Shown here piece by piece: positions 44,255-53,573 of a stretch of DNA of 64,000 bases. Below the pieces are notes generated by a model. It searched no databases. It saw only the letters and a program-made list of their open reading frames with translations, and was not told where the DNA came from. Positions within the stretch are counted from its first letter, which is position 1; every line of letters starts with the position of its first letter. Source of the stretch: an uncultured Clostridium sp. (GTDB taxonomy: Bacteria > Bacillota_I > Bacilli_A > RF39 > UBA660); the NCBI GenBank assembly GCA_946414595.1, contig CAMKPE010000007.1:1-64000 (forward strand). Reading direction: 5' to 3'. Made by a program: the position numbers and the translations under genes.

Positions 44255-47167
44255 ATGAAATTTAAATTTGTTGCAACAGCAAGAGATATTAAAATATTCG
44301 TTATATTTGCTATATTTCTATTATATATAGTTGCACTTGGAGTAGTTAATATTCCTGTGCTATCTTCAACAGGTAAATTCTATGGATTAAATCCTATAGA
44401 AGCTTTTTTGCCTGATAAACTTCCTGCAACTTTAATATTATATTTTATTGCACTTCTTGGTTTATTCTTAAGTGTTAAATCATACTTCTTTGAATTTGAA
44501 AGCGGAGTAGGATTCAAGATTGGTGATGGAAACACTGGAGGATATAGTGATTGGTCAAAACCAAAAGATATTAAAAACGATACAAATATTAAAAAGGTTG
44601 TAGCATCTGATCCTAAATCAGAATACGCTGGAGTACCATTGATAAGTAATGGTAAAGAATTATGGGTAGATAATGGTGAGTATCATACATTGGTTATGGG
44701 TGCTACTGGATCAGGTAAAACTCAAGATACAATCTTACCAACAATTAAAGTTTTGGCTAAAAAGGGTGAGTCTGTAGTTGTTACTGACCCTAAAGGTGAA
44801 ATTTTTGAAAAAGCTGGAGGATTATTAAAAGAAAAAGGATACAATATCTTATTATTAAACTTCCGTAATCCTCAAAATGGTAATACATGGAACCCACTTG
44901 AATTACCATATAGACTTTATAAAGAAGGAAATCAAGATAAAGCAATAGAGTTACTTGATGACCTTGCATTAAATATTTTGTATGATGAAACAAATGCAAA
45001 TAGTGACCCATTCTGGGAGAAAACAGCAGCTGACTATTTCTCAGGTATCGCTCTTGCAATGTTTGAAGATACAACAGAAGATAAAATCAATATCAACAGT
45101 ATTAACATGACTGCTACTGTTGGTGAAGATAAATTTGGTGGTTCAACTTATATTAAAGAATACTTTAATACAAAAGATCCATCTAGTGCAGCATACGTTA
45201 ATGCCAGTGGTACAGTAATGGCACCAAGTGAAACTAAAGGTGGTATTATCTCTGTATTTAAACAAAAAGTTAAATTATTCGCATCACGTGAAAACTTATC
45301 AGAAATGTTAAGTTATAGTGACTTTAAACTTGATTCAATTGGTACACAACCAACTGCAGTATTTATAATCATTCAAGATGAAAAGAAAACATACCATTCA
45401 CTTGCAACAATTTTCATTAAACAAGTATATGAAACATTAATCGATGTTGCTCAAGCACATGGTGGAAAACTTCCTTGTAGAACAAACTTCCTACTAGACG
45501 AGTTTGCAAACATGCCACCATTAAAAGACGTTACAACAATGATTACAGCAGCACGTTCAAGACAAATAAGATTTACAATGATCATCCAAAACTTTGCACA
45601 GTTAAATAAAGTTTATGGTAAGGATGACGCTGAAACAATAAAAGGTAACTGTGGTAACATTATTTACTTAATTTCAACAGAGTTAGCAGCTCTAGAAGAA
45701 ATCAGTAAACTTTGTGGTGAAAAGAAATCTAAGAAAGATGATAAAACTGCATCAACACCACTTGTTACTGTAAGTGACCTACAAAGAATGAAACAATTCG
45801 ACCATATCTTGTTAAGAATGAGAAAAAGCCCATTCAAGACATCATTTGTACCTGACTTTAAAATCGATTGGGGTAAAGAAAAATCTCCTAAGATTGACTA
45901 CCCTGTAAGAGAAAAAAGACCAGTTGCAATATTCGATATAAGAGAATTTGTTAAAGAAAAGAAGAATCAAAAAATAAATGAAATGATGGCAAGCATTGGT
46001 GGAGGAAGTAGTAGCCCATCAAGCGAAACAAGTGGTGGAGCAAAACCAACAATCCTTGGATCATCATTTAATGGTGAAAAACCAGTACAAACTAGCTCTT
46101 CATTTGGAGATGCTCCTAAAAAACAACCAGAAATTTCTGTTAATGACTTAGTTAAGAAGATAGATGAAAAACTTGCTGAAATTGAAAGAGAAGAACAAGA
46201 AGCAAAGAATAAGAAACAAGCAGCAAAAGCTAAACAAGAAGCAGCAGTAATTGAAGAAGTTAAGACAACTGAGCCAAAAATAGAAAAAGAAACAAAACCT
46301 CCAGTTCAAAATGTTGTTAATAACGTTACTATAAATAATTATGGTAAAGATGATGAACTAGAAAAAGAAAAGAGCGTTGGTAAGGGATATAGTTATACTG
46401 ATCAAATCGATTTAAGTGATTATAAACCTAAAAAATATGAAGAGGAAGAATTCTATGTTCCTGAACCAGGTAGAGATGAATTAGATGAATTCGATGATGA
46501 TCTAATTAGTAAAGATCCATCTAAGGATTTATATCAAGCTTATGATGCTAACAAAAATACTTCATATGATGATGTATATGAAAGTAAAAAAGTACCTGCA
46601 TATAGTGATGTTTATGAAAGTAAAAGAACACCTACATATGGTGGTGAAATATATGAAAGTAAGAAGACTCCATCATATGAAGAAGAAGTATATAATAGAC
46701 TTGCAAATCATCAAAGACCAAAGACAATCAGTGAATATAACAAAAGAGATAATGTTGAATTATTAGATGAAGACTTAATTTTATCTAACGAAGAAATCGA
46801 AAGAAAAGTTAATGAAAAGTTATCTAGTGATTTAATTGAAAAAGAAACTAATATAGTTGAAAACAAAGCAGATGAAATAAATAAAAGATTAGAAATCGAA
46901 GCAAATAATCAAATTAATCAAATAGAAAATCAAGTACCTGTAGTAAAACAAGAGTTACCTACAGAGTTATCTGAACAAGAACAAGTAATAAGAACTATGC
47001 AAGAAGGATTTAATGAATTAAACAATAACAATAATTCTTATGCACAACAAAATACATCTTACGAACAACAAAAGATGGCTCAAAGTGGATTCAAACCTAC
47101 AAGTACAATAAAACTTGAAGATAAAGATGTAGAAGAAAAATTCTTTGATGATTTCTTTGATGACTAA
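44255..47167 (+). CDS. virD4: VirD4/TraG-family coupling ATPase with long repeat tail
   Basis: This 970-aa protein has two N-terminal transmembrane helices (about residues 11-30 and 62-82). Walker A is G-A-T-G-S-G-K-T near residue 149, followed by V-V-V-T-D-P-K-G-E. Walker B is N-F-L-L-D-E-F-A-N-M near residue 410, then M-I-I-Q-N-F-A-Q-L. This is the core of T4SS coupling proteins that select and feed substrates. Residues from about 580 to 970 are a disordered or coiled tail with Y-E-S-K-(K/R) repeats. Such tails often bind substrates or adaptors. It is in an operon with the nuclease-like gene. Confidence 0.93.
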   Translation: MKFKFVATARDIKIFVIFAIFLLYIVALGVVNIPVLSSTGKFYGLNPIEAFLPDKLPATLILYFIALLGLFLSVKSYFFEFESGVGFKIGDGNTGGYSDWSKPKDIKNDTNIKKVVASDPKSEYAGVPLISNGKELWVDNGEYHTLVMGATGSGKTQDTILPTIKVLAKKGESVVVTDPKGEIFEKAGGLLKEKGYNILLLNFRNPQNGNTWNPLELPYRLYKEGNQDKAIELLDDLALNILYDETNANSDPFWEKTAADYFSGIALAMFEDTTEDKININSINMTATVGEDKFGGSTYIKEYFNTKDPSSAAYVNASGTVMAPSETKGGIISVFKQKVKLFASRENLSEMLSYSDFKLDSIGTQPTAVFIIIQDEKKTYHSLATIFIKQVYETLIDVAQAHGGKLPCRTNFLLDEFANMPPLKDVTTMITAARSRQIRFTMIIQNFAQLNKVYGKDDAETIKGNCGNIIYLISTELAALEEISKLCGEKKSKKDDKTASTPLVTVSDLQRMKQFDHILLRMRKSPFKTSFVPDFKIDWGKEKSPKIDYPVREKRPVAIFDIREFVKEKKNQKINEMMASIGGGSSSPSSETSGGAKPTILGSSFNGEKPVQTSSSFGDAPKKQPEISVNDLVKKIDEKLAEIEREEQEAKNKKQAAKAKQEAAVIEEVKTTEPKIEKETKPPVQNVVNNVTINNYGKDDELEKEKSVGKGYSYTDQIDLSDYKPKKYEEEEFYVPEPGRDELDEFDDDLISKDPSKDLYQAYDANKNTSYDDVYESKKVPAYSDVYESKRTPTYGGEIYESKKTPSYEEEVYNRLANHQRPKTISEYNKRDNVELLDEDLILSNEEIERKVNEKLSSDLIEKETNIVENKADEINKRLEIEANNQINQIENQVPVVKQELPTELSEQEQVIRTMQEGFNELNNNNNSYAQQNTSYEQQKMAQSGFKPTSTIKLEDKDVEEKFFDDFFDD

Positions 47168-47190
47168 TTACAACGAATAGAGGTGAGATT

Positions 47191-47808
47191 ATGAAAAAGT
47201 TAACCATCCTATTAATGGTAATGTTATTGTTAGTACCATTTAATGTAGGGGCTAGCGAATCTACTTCTGATGAAGTAACACTAAGTAATTGCGTTGATGG
47301 AAACTCAGCTCGTTTCATGTTAGGACTAAAAGAAGTTAAAGTTAAATTTCTTGGTATTGAAGCAGCAGAAAAAGTAATTGACGATGAAACAGATGAAATA
47401 AATGATAGTCTTGTAAAAGACTACGTGTGTAATACATTTAAAAGTGCTAAGAAGATTAAAATAGAATATGAGCCTACAATTGAAAAAGAAGACAAATACG
47501 GAAGAATTCAAGCGTGGGTGTATGTTGATGATGTTCTACTTCAAGAAGACTTAGTAAGACAAGGATATGCTAAAGTAGTTTATATAAATGATGATTACTT
47601 ACATACTAAAGAACTTAAGTCTGCACTTGCATACGCAAAAGAGAAAAAACTTGGTATATGGAAGAATGAAGAAGAAGTAATTGAACCAAAAGAAGAAGAG
47701 AAAGAAGAAAAATCTAAAAACTTTTTCGAAATAATAATTGATTTTATAGTTGGTTTATTTAATGGATTAATAAAACTAATAGATGATATTATTAGTAATA
47801 TATTATAA
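47191..47808 (+). CDS. Secreted staphylococcal-nuclease-like protein
   Basis: This 205-aa protein has a signal peptide (1-21) and then a TNase-like OB-fold domain: V-K-V-K-F-L-G-I-E-A-A-E near residue 50, D-K-Y-G-R-I-Q-A-W near residue 107, and L-G-I-W-K at the end. The usual first catalytic Arg (V-R-L-I-G-I) is Lys here, so activity may be changed. A C-terminal hydrophobic, amphipathic segment (about 175-205) could hold it at the membrane. It lies 23 nt after the VirD4-like gene, so it may process DNA at the machine or bind it. Confidence 0.78.
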   Translation: MKKLTILLMVMLLLVPFNVGASESTSDEVTLSNCVDGNSARFMLGLKEVKVKFLGIEAAEKVIDDETDEINDSLVKDYVCNTFKSAKKIKIEYEPTIEKEDKYGRIQAWVYVDDVLLQEDLVRQGYAKVVYINDDYLHTKELKSALAYAKEKKLGIWKNEEEVIEPKEEEKEEKSKNFFEIIIDFIVGLFNGLIKLIDDIISNIL

Positions 47809-47822
47809 GAGAAGGTGACTAT

Positions 47823-48263
47823 ATGAGCATTTATACTGAAGCAAAAAAGTTTAAGAAAAAATATCCTTTAACAGTTGCATGGAGACTAAAGGCAAATAGT
47901 GAAATAGTGGAAAAACACTTAAATCCGGGAGAAGTTGTTAAGTATGTTTTTGCTGGACAAAAGAATGCCAAATTCTACGATTTCTTTTCAACAGGAGTTG
48001 TAGCTATTACAAATCAAAGAATCTTAATAGGAAGAAAAAGAATATGTTTTGGGTATGCACTTGATTCAGTAATGCCATATATGTACAACGACATAAATAT
48101 AAGAACAAGAATAATTTGGGGAAAAGTAATTGTAGATACTGTAAAAGAAGTAATTGTATTCTCAAATATTGATAAAGCAGCTATGGAAGAAGTCGAAACA
48201 AACATAAGTAAAAACATGATGGAATTAAAGAGAAAATATCCAAGGGATAAAGATGAAAAATAA
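47823..48263 (+). CDS. PH-like domain protein
   Basis: This 146-aa soluble protein has the pattern of bacterial PH domains: E-x-V-K-Y-V-F-A-G-Q, then G-V-V-A-I-T-N-Q-R-I-L-I-G near residue 58, and V-I-V-F-S after it. It is in line with the T4SS operon (14 nt after the nuclease-like gene) and overlaps holA by 11 nt, so it bridges the locus to housekeeping genes. The function is unknown. Confidence 0.65.
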   Translation: MSIYTEAKKFKKKYPLTVAWRLKANSEIVEKHLNPGEVVKYVFAGQKNAKFYDFFSTGVVAITNQRILIGRKRICFGYALDSVMPYMYNDINIRTRIIWGKVIVDTVKEVIVFSNIDKAAMEEVETNISKNMMELKRKYPRDKDEK

Positions 48264-49170
48264 TTATGTAATTGTTTCGAATGATAAAGTTACCATTGAT
48301 AATTATATTGAGAGTATTATTAAAGACAATAAATTAAAAGATTATGAAATAATTAAATATGATTATCCAGACGTATCTATAAATACAGTATTAGAAGAAT
48401 TAAATACATATAATTTTTTATCTAATTTAAAAGTTATTGTATATAACAATTGCGCTTTTCTTTCAAAAGAGAAAGATAAAGAAACTAATGAATTAAAGAA
48501 ATATTTAGAAAATCCAAGTGATAATTATTTCATAATGGTTAGTGAAGCAATTGATGATAAAAAAGATTTATTTAAAGATAATATTACATTATTAGATAAT
48601 AAAGTATCTTCAGAATTGTTGATAAAAAATAATCTAGAAGATTATACAATGGATAATAGAACTATTAAATATTTTGCAAATTATTGTTTAGATAATAATG
48701 AAAAAATATTGAATGAGTTAGATAAAATAAAATGTTATAAAATGAGTGAATCTGATAAAAATATTACTATAGAAGATATAGATAATATAGCAATAAGAGA
48801 TTACGATGAAGATATCTATGATCTTGTTAATGCAATTGCAGCAAGAAATAAAACTAAAGCATTTGATTTATATAGTAGAATATCTAAAAAAGAAAAAGAT
48901 TCAGTTAATATCATTGCAAGCATATCAAGTCAAATAAGAACACTTTATAGTGTTAAAGTATTAACAGAAAAAAGACTTAAACCAATAGAGATAGCAACTA
49001 TCTTAGGAGTTAAGCCTTATGCTGTTACAATGGCGCTTGAAAATTGTAATAATTATAGTACTAAGAAACTTTTATCTTTCTTAAATACTTTAGCAGACAT
49101 AGATTATAAAACAAAAAGTGGGTTAGGAAGAGGAAATTTATTATTTGAAATATTTTTATTAAATTTATAG
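48253..49170 (+). CDS. holA: DNA polymerase III delta subunit
   Basis: This 305-aa protein matches HolA layout: an N-terminal AAA+-like region without a working P-loop, Y-F-I-M-V-S near residue 95, and the C-terminal helical collar with I-S-S-Q-I-R-T-L-Y and L-G-V-K-P-Y-A-V. HolA opens the sliding clamp as part of the clamp loader. The length is normal. It starts inside the upstream gene's end. It marks core chromosome on the right side of the secretion locus. Confidence 0.9.
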   Translation: MKNNYVIVSNDKVTIDNYIESIIKDNKLKDYEIIKYDYPDVSINTVLEELNTYNFLSNLKVIVYNNCAFLSKEKDKETNELKKYLENPSDNYFIMVSEAIDDKKDLFKDNITLLDNKVSSELLIKNNLEDYTMDNRTIKYFANYCLDNNEKILNELDKIKCYKMSESDKNITIEDIDNIAIRDYDEDIYDLVNAIAARNKTKAFDLYSRISKKEKDSVNIIASISSQIRTLYSVKVLTEKRLKPIEIATILGVKPYAVTMALENCNNYSTKKLLSFLNTLADIDYKTKSGLGRGNLLFEIFLLNL

Positions 49171-49188
49171 TAAAGGTGTTGGTAGTGA

Positions 49189-50409
49189 ATGAGAAAGGCT
49201 ATTTCATTTTCAATAATAATATTTTTATTATTATTGGTATATCAAGTAGGAATTAATCATATTAAAAAAGAACATAATGTAAGTTACAACGTTGAAAATG
49301 AAGTTGGATCATTTAAGATAGAAGAAAGTTATTCTTATAACAACAGTGATTCTTATATGATTAGAATAACTGATGCTAATAAAAATTCATTTCTTTTTAA
49401 TGTAAATAATAATTTCAATAAACAAAGAGAAATAGTAAAAGATATAATTACTTATAATGAAGGTGGAGTATATTGTTTATCACTAGAAATGTTAAATAAT
49501 GAACATGATACTGAGCCTCTTTGTAAGATAGATAATCAAATATATACATATTCATATGTTATGAAAGAACATAATATTGATTCTTTCTTAGAAAAGTTAA
49601 CAAACTTTGATTATAAGAAATATAAAGGTGAAACTACTGTAAGAGAAGATAGTGGAATCAATGTTAATAGAGATTATCTTGAAGAACGTGAATTGATTGT
49701 TATCTATGATTACAAAAGAGTAGTACTTCATAAACAATACAATAGTGATTACTTTGTATTTGCAACTTCAGATAATATTAAAAATACAATTGGTATAAGA
49801 GTAGGTAAGTATTACTTAATACCTAAGCTAACCGAAAGTCCTACTATCAATACAATTATTAAATATGATCTTGAAACAGATTTAAAAAGAGAAATGACTG
49901 CACCTAAGATATCTAAGATGTCTTATATAATGGGTGTTCATGATGACAAATTATATGTATTTGATAAGAGTGAAATGAAACAATATGAAATTGATCCATA
50001 TGATGATGAAATTAATTTAGTTTCATCAGATACTGAATCAATTCTATATAAAGATGGAAAAGAAACAAAGATATCTAACTATGAACTTGCAAATGAAAAT
50101 ATATACTTCACTGAAGATACTTCAGCATATAGTTCAATTCAATATGATGAAATATATTTAGGACCAAATTATGCTGTTTATAGAAAAGGAGATAAGTTCT
50201 ATAAAGTATATGATGGTTACTTAAATGATTCTATCGTAATATTTGATGCTGACGATGTAAGAGAAGTAATTGTAAGAGAAGAAAACATCTATTACATAAA
50301 AGGTGATACAATTTATAGACATAATAAATATGGAGATACACCACTAGTATTTAAGAATGAATTTAAATACAATAGTGAGAATATCTACGATGTATACTTT
50401 ATTGACTAA
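49189..50409 (+). CDS. Membrane-anchored extracellular protein, unknown
   Basis: This 406-aa protein has an N-terminal helix (residues 5-22) acting as an uncleaved signal anchor, and an external part rich in Tyr, Asn and Asp. The region after residue 160 has repeated beta-strand-like blocks (K-L-Y-V-F-D-K-S, E-I-Y-L-G-P-N-Y-A-V-Y) that could form a propeller. It lies 18 nt after holA, probably in the same transcript, and ends in a strong terminator. No family is recognised. Confidence 0.7.
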   Translation: MRKAISFSIIIFLLLLVYQVGINHIKKEHNVSYNVENEVGSFKIEESYSYNNSDSYMIRITDANKNSFLFNVNNNFNKQREIVKDIITYNEGGVYCLSLEMLNNEHDTEPLCKIDNQIYTYSYVMKEHNIDSFLEKLTNFDYKKYKGETTVREDSGINVNRDYLEERELIVIYDYKRVVLHKQYNSDYFVFATSDNIKNTIGIRVGKYYLIPKLTESPTINTIIKYDLETDLKREMTAPKISKMSYIMGVHDDKLYVFDKSEMKQYEIDPYDDEINLVSSDTESILYKDGKETKISNYELANENIYFTEDTSAYSSIQYDEIYLGPNYAVYRKGDKFYKVYDGYLNDSIVIFDADDVREVIVREENIYYIKGDTIYRHNKYGDTPLVFKNEFKYNSENIYDVYFID

Positions 50410-50435
50410 AAAGAAGAAATAATTCTTCTTTTTTT
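50408..50435 (+). terminator. Intrinsic terminator
   Basis: A GAAGAA/TTCTTC stem with A and T runs. Confidence 0.88.
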
Positions 50436-50495
50436 AAGTTTTAATCTTTATAACTATTCAAAAATAATGTATACTATTATCATAGGGTGATTGTG

Positions 50496-52178
50496 ATGAT
50501 ACTAAAGAAGCCATATGCATTTTTGGTAAAATACTTTAAGTTAATTCATGGTATTATACTAGCAGGTGCAATATTTATTCTATTTAAATTTCATAATATC
50601 GTTGATTTCTTTAATACTTATATATCAAACAATCAAAGAATAACTGGTGCGGATGAAATATCATCTAAATATATTGATTGGACTATTTCATTCTCATTAG
50701 TCTTTGTATTGGTAATTACAGGCGTCATAATGGCCTTAATGATATATAAAAAGAAACCAAAATTCTTTTATATATATACAATAGTTGTATATACATTTGG
50801 ATTGTTTTCGATATTTTACTTATCAGGATTTTTGTATGATATTCAATTTGAAACGCCAAGCTTAAGACTTACAAAAATCATAAGAGATATAATATACACA
50901 TTTAATGTTTTACAAATACCAATTATTTTAACAACGTTTATACGTACAATTGGATTTGATGTTAAGAAGTTCGACTTCAAAAAAGATTTAATGGATCTTG
51001 GAATTGAAGAGGGCGACAATGAAGAGTTTGCTTTAGATATTAAACTTGATAGCGAAGATATTAAAGCAAGAATAAGAAAAAGAATAAGATACATTGGATA
51101 TGCTTTTAAAGAAAATAAAGTAATGTTTATGTGTGTTGGCGGTGCTGTTGGATTAGTACTAGCACTATTACTAATTATGAACATTACATCTAGAGAAAAG
51201 ATTTATAAAGAAGGACAAAAGTTTAAAACAAATAAACTTCAAATAGAAGTATTAGACAGTTATAAAACAAATGCTGATGCAGTTGGTGAAGCATTAAGTA
51301 GTAAGAACTTCTATCTAATAGTTAAATTACGATATAAAAATATATCAAATGAAGCATTAACTATTTATACTGATAATGCTTTAGTAAGCTATGACGGTCT
51401 TGCAAGTGTTACACCAACACTTAAGATGAGTAGGATTCTAAATGAATTTGGAGTAAACTATTATACGCAACAATTAGATCCAGGTGAAACAAGAGATTTC
51501 GTACTTATTTATGAGATTAAAAATGAATATTATAAATCTGATTTAAGACTTAAATATTTATATGATTCTAAAGTAACTAATGGAAAACTTGAATATAAAT
51601 ATAGAACAGTTAAATTATCACCAAAGACATTCAGTAACGATAAAAAGACAGTTGATACTAAAAATCTTGGAGAATACATTTCATTTGATGGAAGTCTTCT
51701 TGGTAAAACTAAATTAAGAATAAATGAAATCAAGATTGCAGATACATTCTTCTATAATACAGTTAGATGTCAAAAAGGTGGATGTACTAGTCTTGTTAAA
51801 TCAATTAAAGCAAGTACAACAACTAATTTTGAAATGACACTAATGAGAATTGATTATGATGTTATTTATGATTATGATACTTTAGGACAAGGATATGTTA
51901 ATAATGATATTATTTCTAAATATGGAAGTATAAGATTTGTTATTAATGATAAAGAATATAACAATAGAGTAGAATTAACTAATGTAACACCTTACATAAC
52001 AGGTAAATATGTATTTATTGAAGTAAGAGAAAAACTAAAAGGTGCAGATAAGATTTACCTAGATTTAACTATAAGAGGTAAGGTATATACAATAGTAATT
52101 AAAGATACACCTAAAGAAGAACCAGAAGAAAACGATACTGAAGATAACACTGAAGAAAATAAAGAAGCTAAGGAATAA
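50496..52178 (+). CDS. Multi-pass membrane protein with extracellular beta domain
   Basis: This 560-aa protein has four N-terminal transmembrane helices (about residues 10-32, 57-80, 92-115 and 130-150) and a cytoplasmic segment with G-I-E-E-G-D-N-E. A fifth helix (about 207-227) follows and then a large external part that ends in an acidic tail. The external part has a strand pattern (Y-L-I-V-K-L-R-Y-K-N-I-S-N-E-A) seen in immunoglobulin-like DUF4352-type domains. ATG 50496 is chosen because AGGGTGA is 5 nt upstream. TATACT stands at 50470-50475. The function is unknown. Confidence 0.72.
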   Translation: MILKKPYAFLVKYFKLIHGIILAGAIFILFKFHNIVDFFNTYISNNQRITGADEISSKYIDWTISFSLVFVLVITGVIMALMIYKKKPKFFYIYTIVVYTFGLFSIFYLSGFLYDIQFETPSLRLTKIIRDIIYTFNVLQIPIILTTFIRTIGFDVKKFDFKKDLMDLGIEEGDNEEFALDIKLDSEDIKARIRKRIRYIGYAFKENKVMFMCVGGAVGLVLALLLIMNITSREKIYKEGQKFKTNKLQIEVLDSYKTNADAVGEALSSKNFYLIVKLRYKNISNEALTIYTDNALVSYDGLASVTPTLKMSRILNEFGVNYYTQQLDPGETRDFVLIYEIKNEYYKSDLRLKYLYDSKVTNGKLEYKYRTVKLSPKTFSNDKKTVDTKNLGEYISFDGSLLGKTKLRINEIKIADTFFYNTVRCQKGGCTSLVKSIKASTTTNFEMTLMRIDYDVIYDYDTLGQGYVNNDIISKYGSIRFVINDKEYNNRVELTNVTPYITGKYVFIEVREKLKGADKIYLDLTIRGKVYTIVIKDTPKEEPEENDTEDNTEENKEAKE

Positions 52179-52189
52179 GCTTCTTTTTT
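52164..52189 (+). terminator. Intrinsic terminator overlapping a stop codon
   Basis: A GAAGCT/AGCTTC stem with the stop codon at the end of the loop, then six Ts. Confidence 0.85.
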
Positions 52190-52206
52190 GTTATGTTTTT
52201 ATGATA

Positions 52207-52235
52207 TTGACATAAGATAAAATATAGTATAAAAT
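52207..52235 (+). promoter_or_regulatory. Promoter of tRNA-Cys
   Basis: TTGACA at 52207-52212 and TAAAAT at 52230-52235 with a 17-nt spacer. The sequence from 52235 to 52249 is identical over 15 nt to 53549-53563, at the same 28-nt distance from the -35 box of the cysteine leader promoter. Confidence 0.75.
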
Positions 52236-52248
52236 TAGTTTAACAAAT

Positions 52249-52322
52249 GGGTCTATAGCCAAGTGGTAAGGCATGGGACTGCAACTCCCCGATCGTTGGT
52301 TCAAATCCGACTAGGCCCTCCA
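52249..52322 (+). tRNA. tRNA-Cys (anticodon GCA)
   Basis: A 74-nt cloverleaf: acceptor GGGTCTA pairs with TAGGCCC (one T-G wobble), the anticodon loop carries GCA, and the T-loop is TTCAAAT. The 3' CCA is encoded. It is the nearest gene upstream of the cysteine-related cluster apart from one minus-strand lipoprotein. Confidence 0.95.
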
Positions 52323-52331
52323 TAAAAAAAT

Positions 52332-52363
52332 AACTAATCTAGAAATAGATTAGTTTTTTTTTA
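52332..52363. terminator. Bidirectional terminator of tRNA-Cys and the lipoprotein gene
   Basis: A 10-bp stem (52332-52341 with 52346-52355), GAAA loop and a T run on the plus strand. An A run at 52324-52330 serves the convergent minus-strand gene. Confidence 0.9.
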
Positions 52364-53434
52364 ATATTGAATATTGTAGTTTCCAATATGCTCATTATCG
52401 ATAAAATGTACTTTTAAATTAAAGATTTTTTCAAGAGCAAACTGATTGAATCCTCGATTCCATGAATAATATTCTGAAAATTTCTTTTTATATCCATTTT
52501 CAATATAATAGTATTCTGGTTCATTATTATCATTATATTCAATAAAATCATCAGCAAACTCATATGTTATATCGTTATAATATAATTTATAGTTATGAAG
52601 ATCTCCAACAACATTGTAATTTTCAGCTTTAAATAATTTATATAAAGACGATACACTAATTTGATTTGTATACATATTTACATATATATCATCATATTTT
52701 TTTGTAAGATTCTTAGGTTTATCATCATCATATTTATAAACTCTTACTGCTTCATTACTATCAATAACTGATTTATATTCTTCTTTTGTCATATCACTTA
52801 TTATTGAGTCTATATTATTACTAATACCAAAATATAAGTATTTGTTTAATAAATGATCAAATTCAGATTCCAATCCATATAATACACCAAATTCATCAAT
52901 ACTATTGTCTTTAATATCTCCAGGTATAGCTCCTGTAGAAGTATACTTAATCATATATGATATATCTGATCTATTACCAAAATAATTACTAATTGTAGAA
53001 AGTGATTTATAACACTTCTCAAGTTCATATCTATCATTAAATTCGCATTTTAATGTGATATTGTCATATCCATCATATTCTGAATTATTTATATAAGTTA
53101 TTTTATAATCAGTTTTAATATTCTTTCTTTCTTTTAAATAAAATGCATCATAGTAGTTCGATTTTAATGAATTCGATACACTTTCGTATCCCCAGTGATA
53201 GTCATCTATAACATAAAAGTCAAAGTCATTTTTGTTATCATGGACTTTCCATAGTTTATCTTTGTATCCATCCTCATCAACGTGTTCAGTATAATTATTT
53301 GATATAGAATAATCAGTTATTCCAATATTAGTTGCTATAAAAAGTTTAACGTCATCGTTATCATGTTTTTCTACACATCCTGATATAAGAATTATTAATC
53401 CGATGATAAATAGTCTTTTTAAATATTTTTTCAT
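52361..53434 (-). CDS. Lipoprotein of unknown function
   Basis: This 357-aa protein has a signal peptide with I-S-G-C lipobox (Cys20), an RBS AAAGGAG, and a long external region rich in Asp, Asn and Tyr. Two paired Cys occur in T-L-K-C-E and E-K-C-Y-K. No known domain is recognised. It is transcribed toward tRNA-Cys and away from the cysteine leader, with which it shares an intergenic region. Confidence 0.75.
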   Translation of the reverse strand: MKKYLKRLFIIGLIILISGCVEKHDNDDVKLFIATNIGITDYSISNNYTEHVDEDGYKDKLWKVHDNKNDFDFYVIDDYHWGYESVSNSLKSNYYDAFYLKERKNIKTDYKITYINNSEYDGYDNITLKCEFNDRYELEKCYKSLSTISNYFGNRSDISYMIKYTSTGAIPGDIKDNSIDEFGVLYGLESEFDHLLNKYLYFGISNNIDSIISDMTKEEYKSVIDSNEAVRVYKYDDDKPKNLTKKYDDIYVNMYTNQISVSSLYKLFKAENYNVVGDLHNYKLYYNDITYEFADDFIEYNDNNEPEYYYIENGYKKKFSEYYSWNRGFNQFALEKIFNLKVHFIDNEHIGNYNIQY

Positions 53435-53520
53435 ATAAATCTCCTTTATATAATTGATAATTTGATTATAACATTTTTTTCAATATTAATATAAAAAAAA
53501 GCATTTATTTAAAAAATGTA

Positions 53521-53549
53521 TTGACATCTTATTTTTTTAGTATTAGTAT
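53521..53549 (+). promoter_or_regulatory. Promoter of the cysteine leader and desulfidase gene
   Basis: TTGACA at 53521-53526, a 17-nt spacer and TAGTAT at 53544-53549. The transcript start is expected near 53556, within the 15-nt block shared with the tRNA-Cys promoter. Confidence 0.8.
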
Positions 53550-53573
53550 TAGTTTAACAAATGAGGATGATTT

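Noticed and set aside
17065-47808. Integrative conjugative element
   Set aside because: No relaxase, integrase, oriT-like region or flanking direct repeats were seen, and trmL, holA and other core genes surround it.
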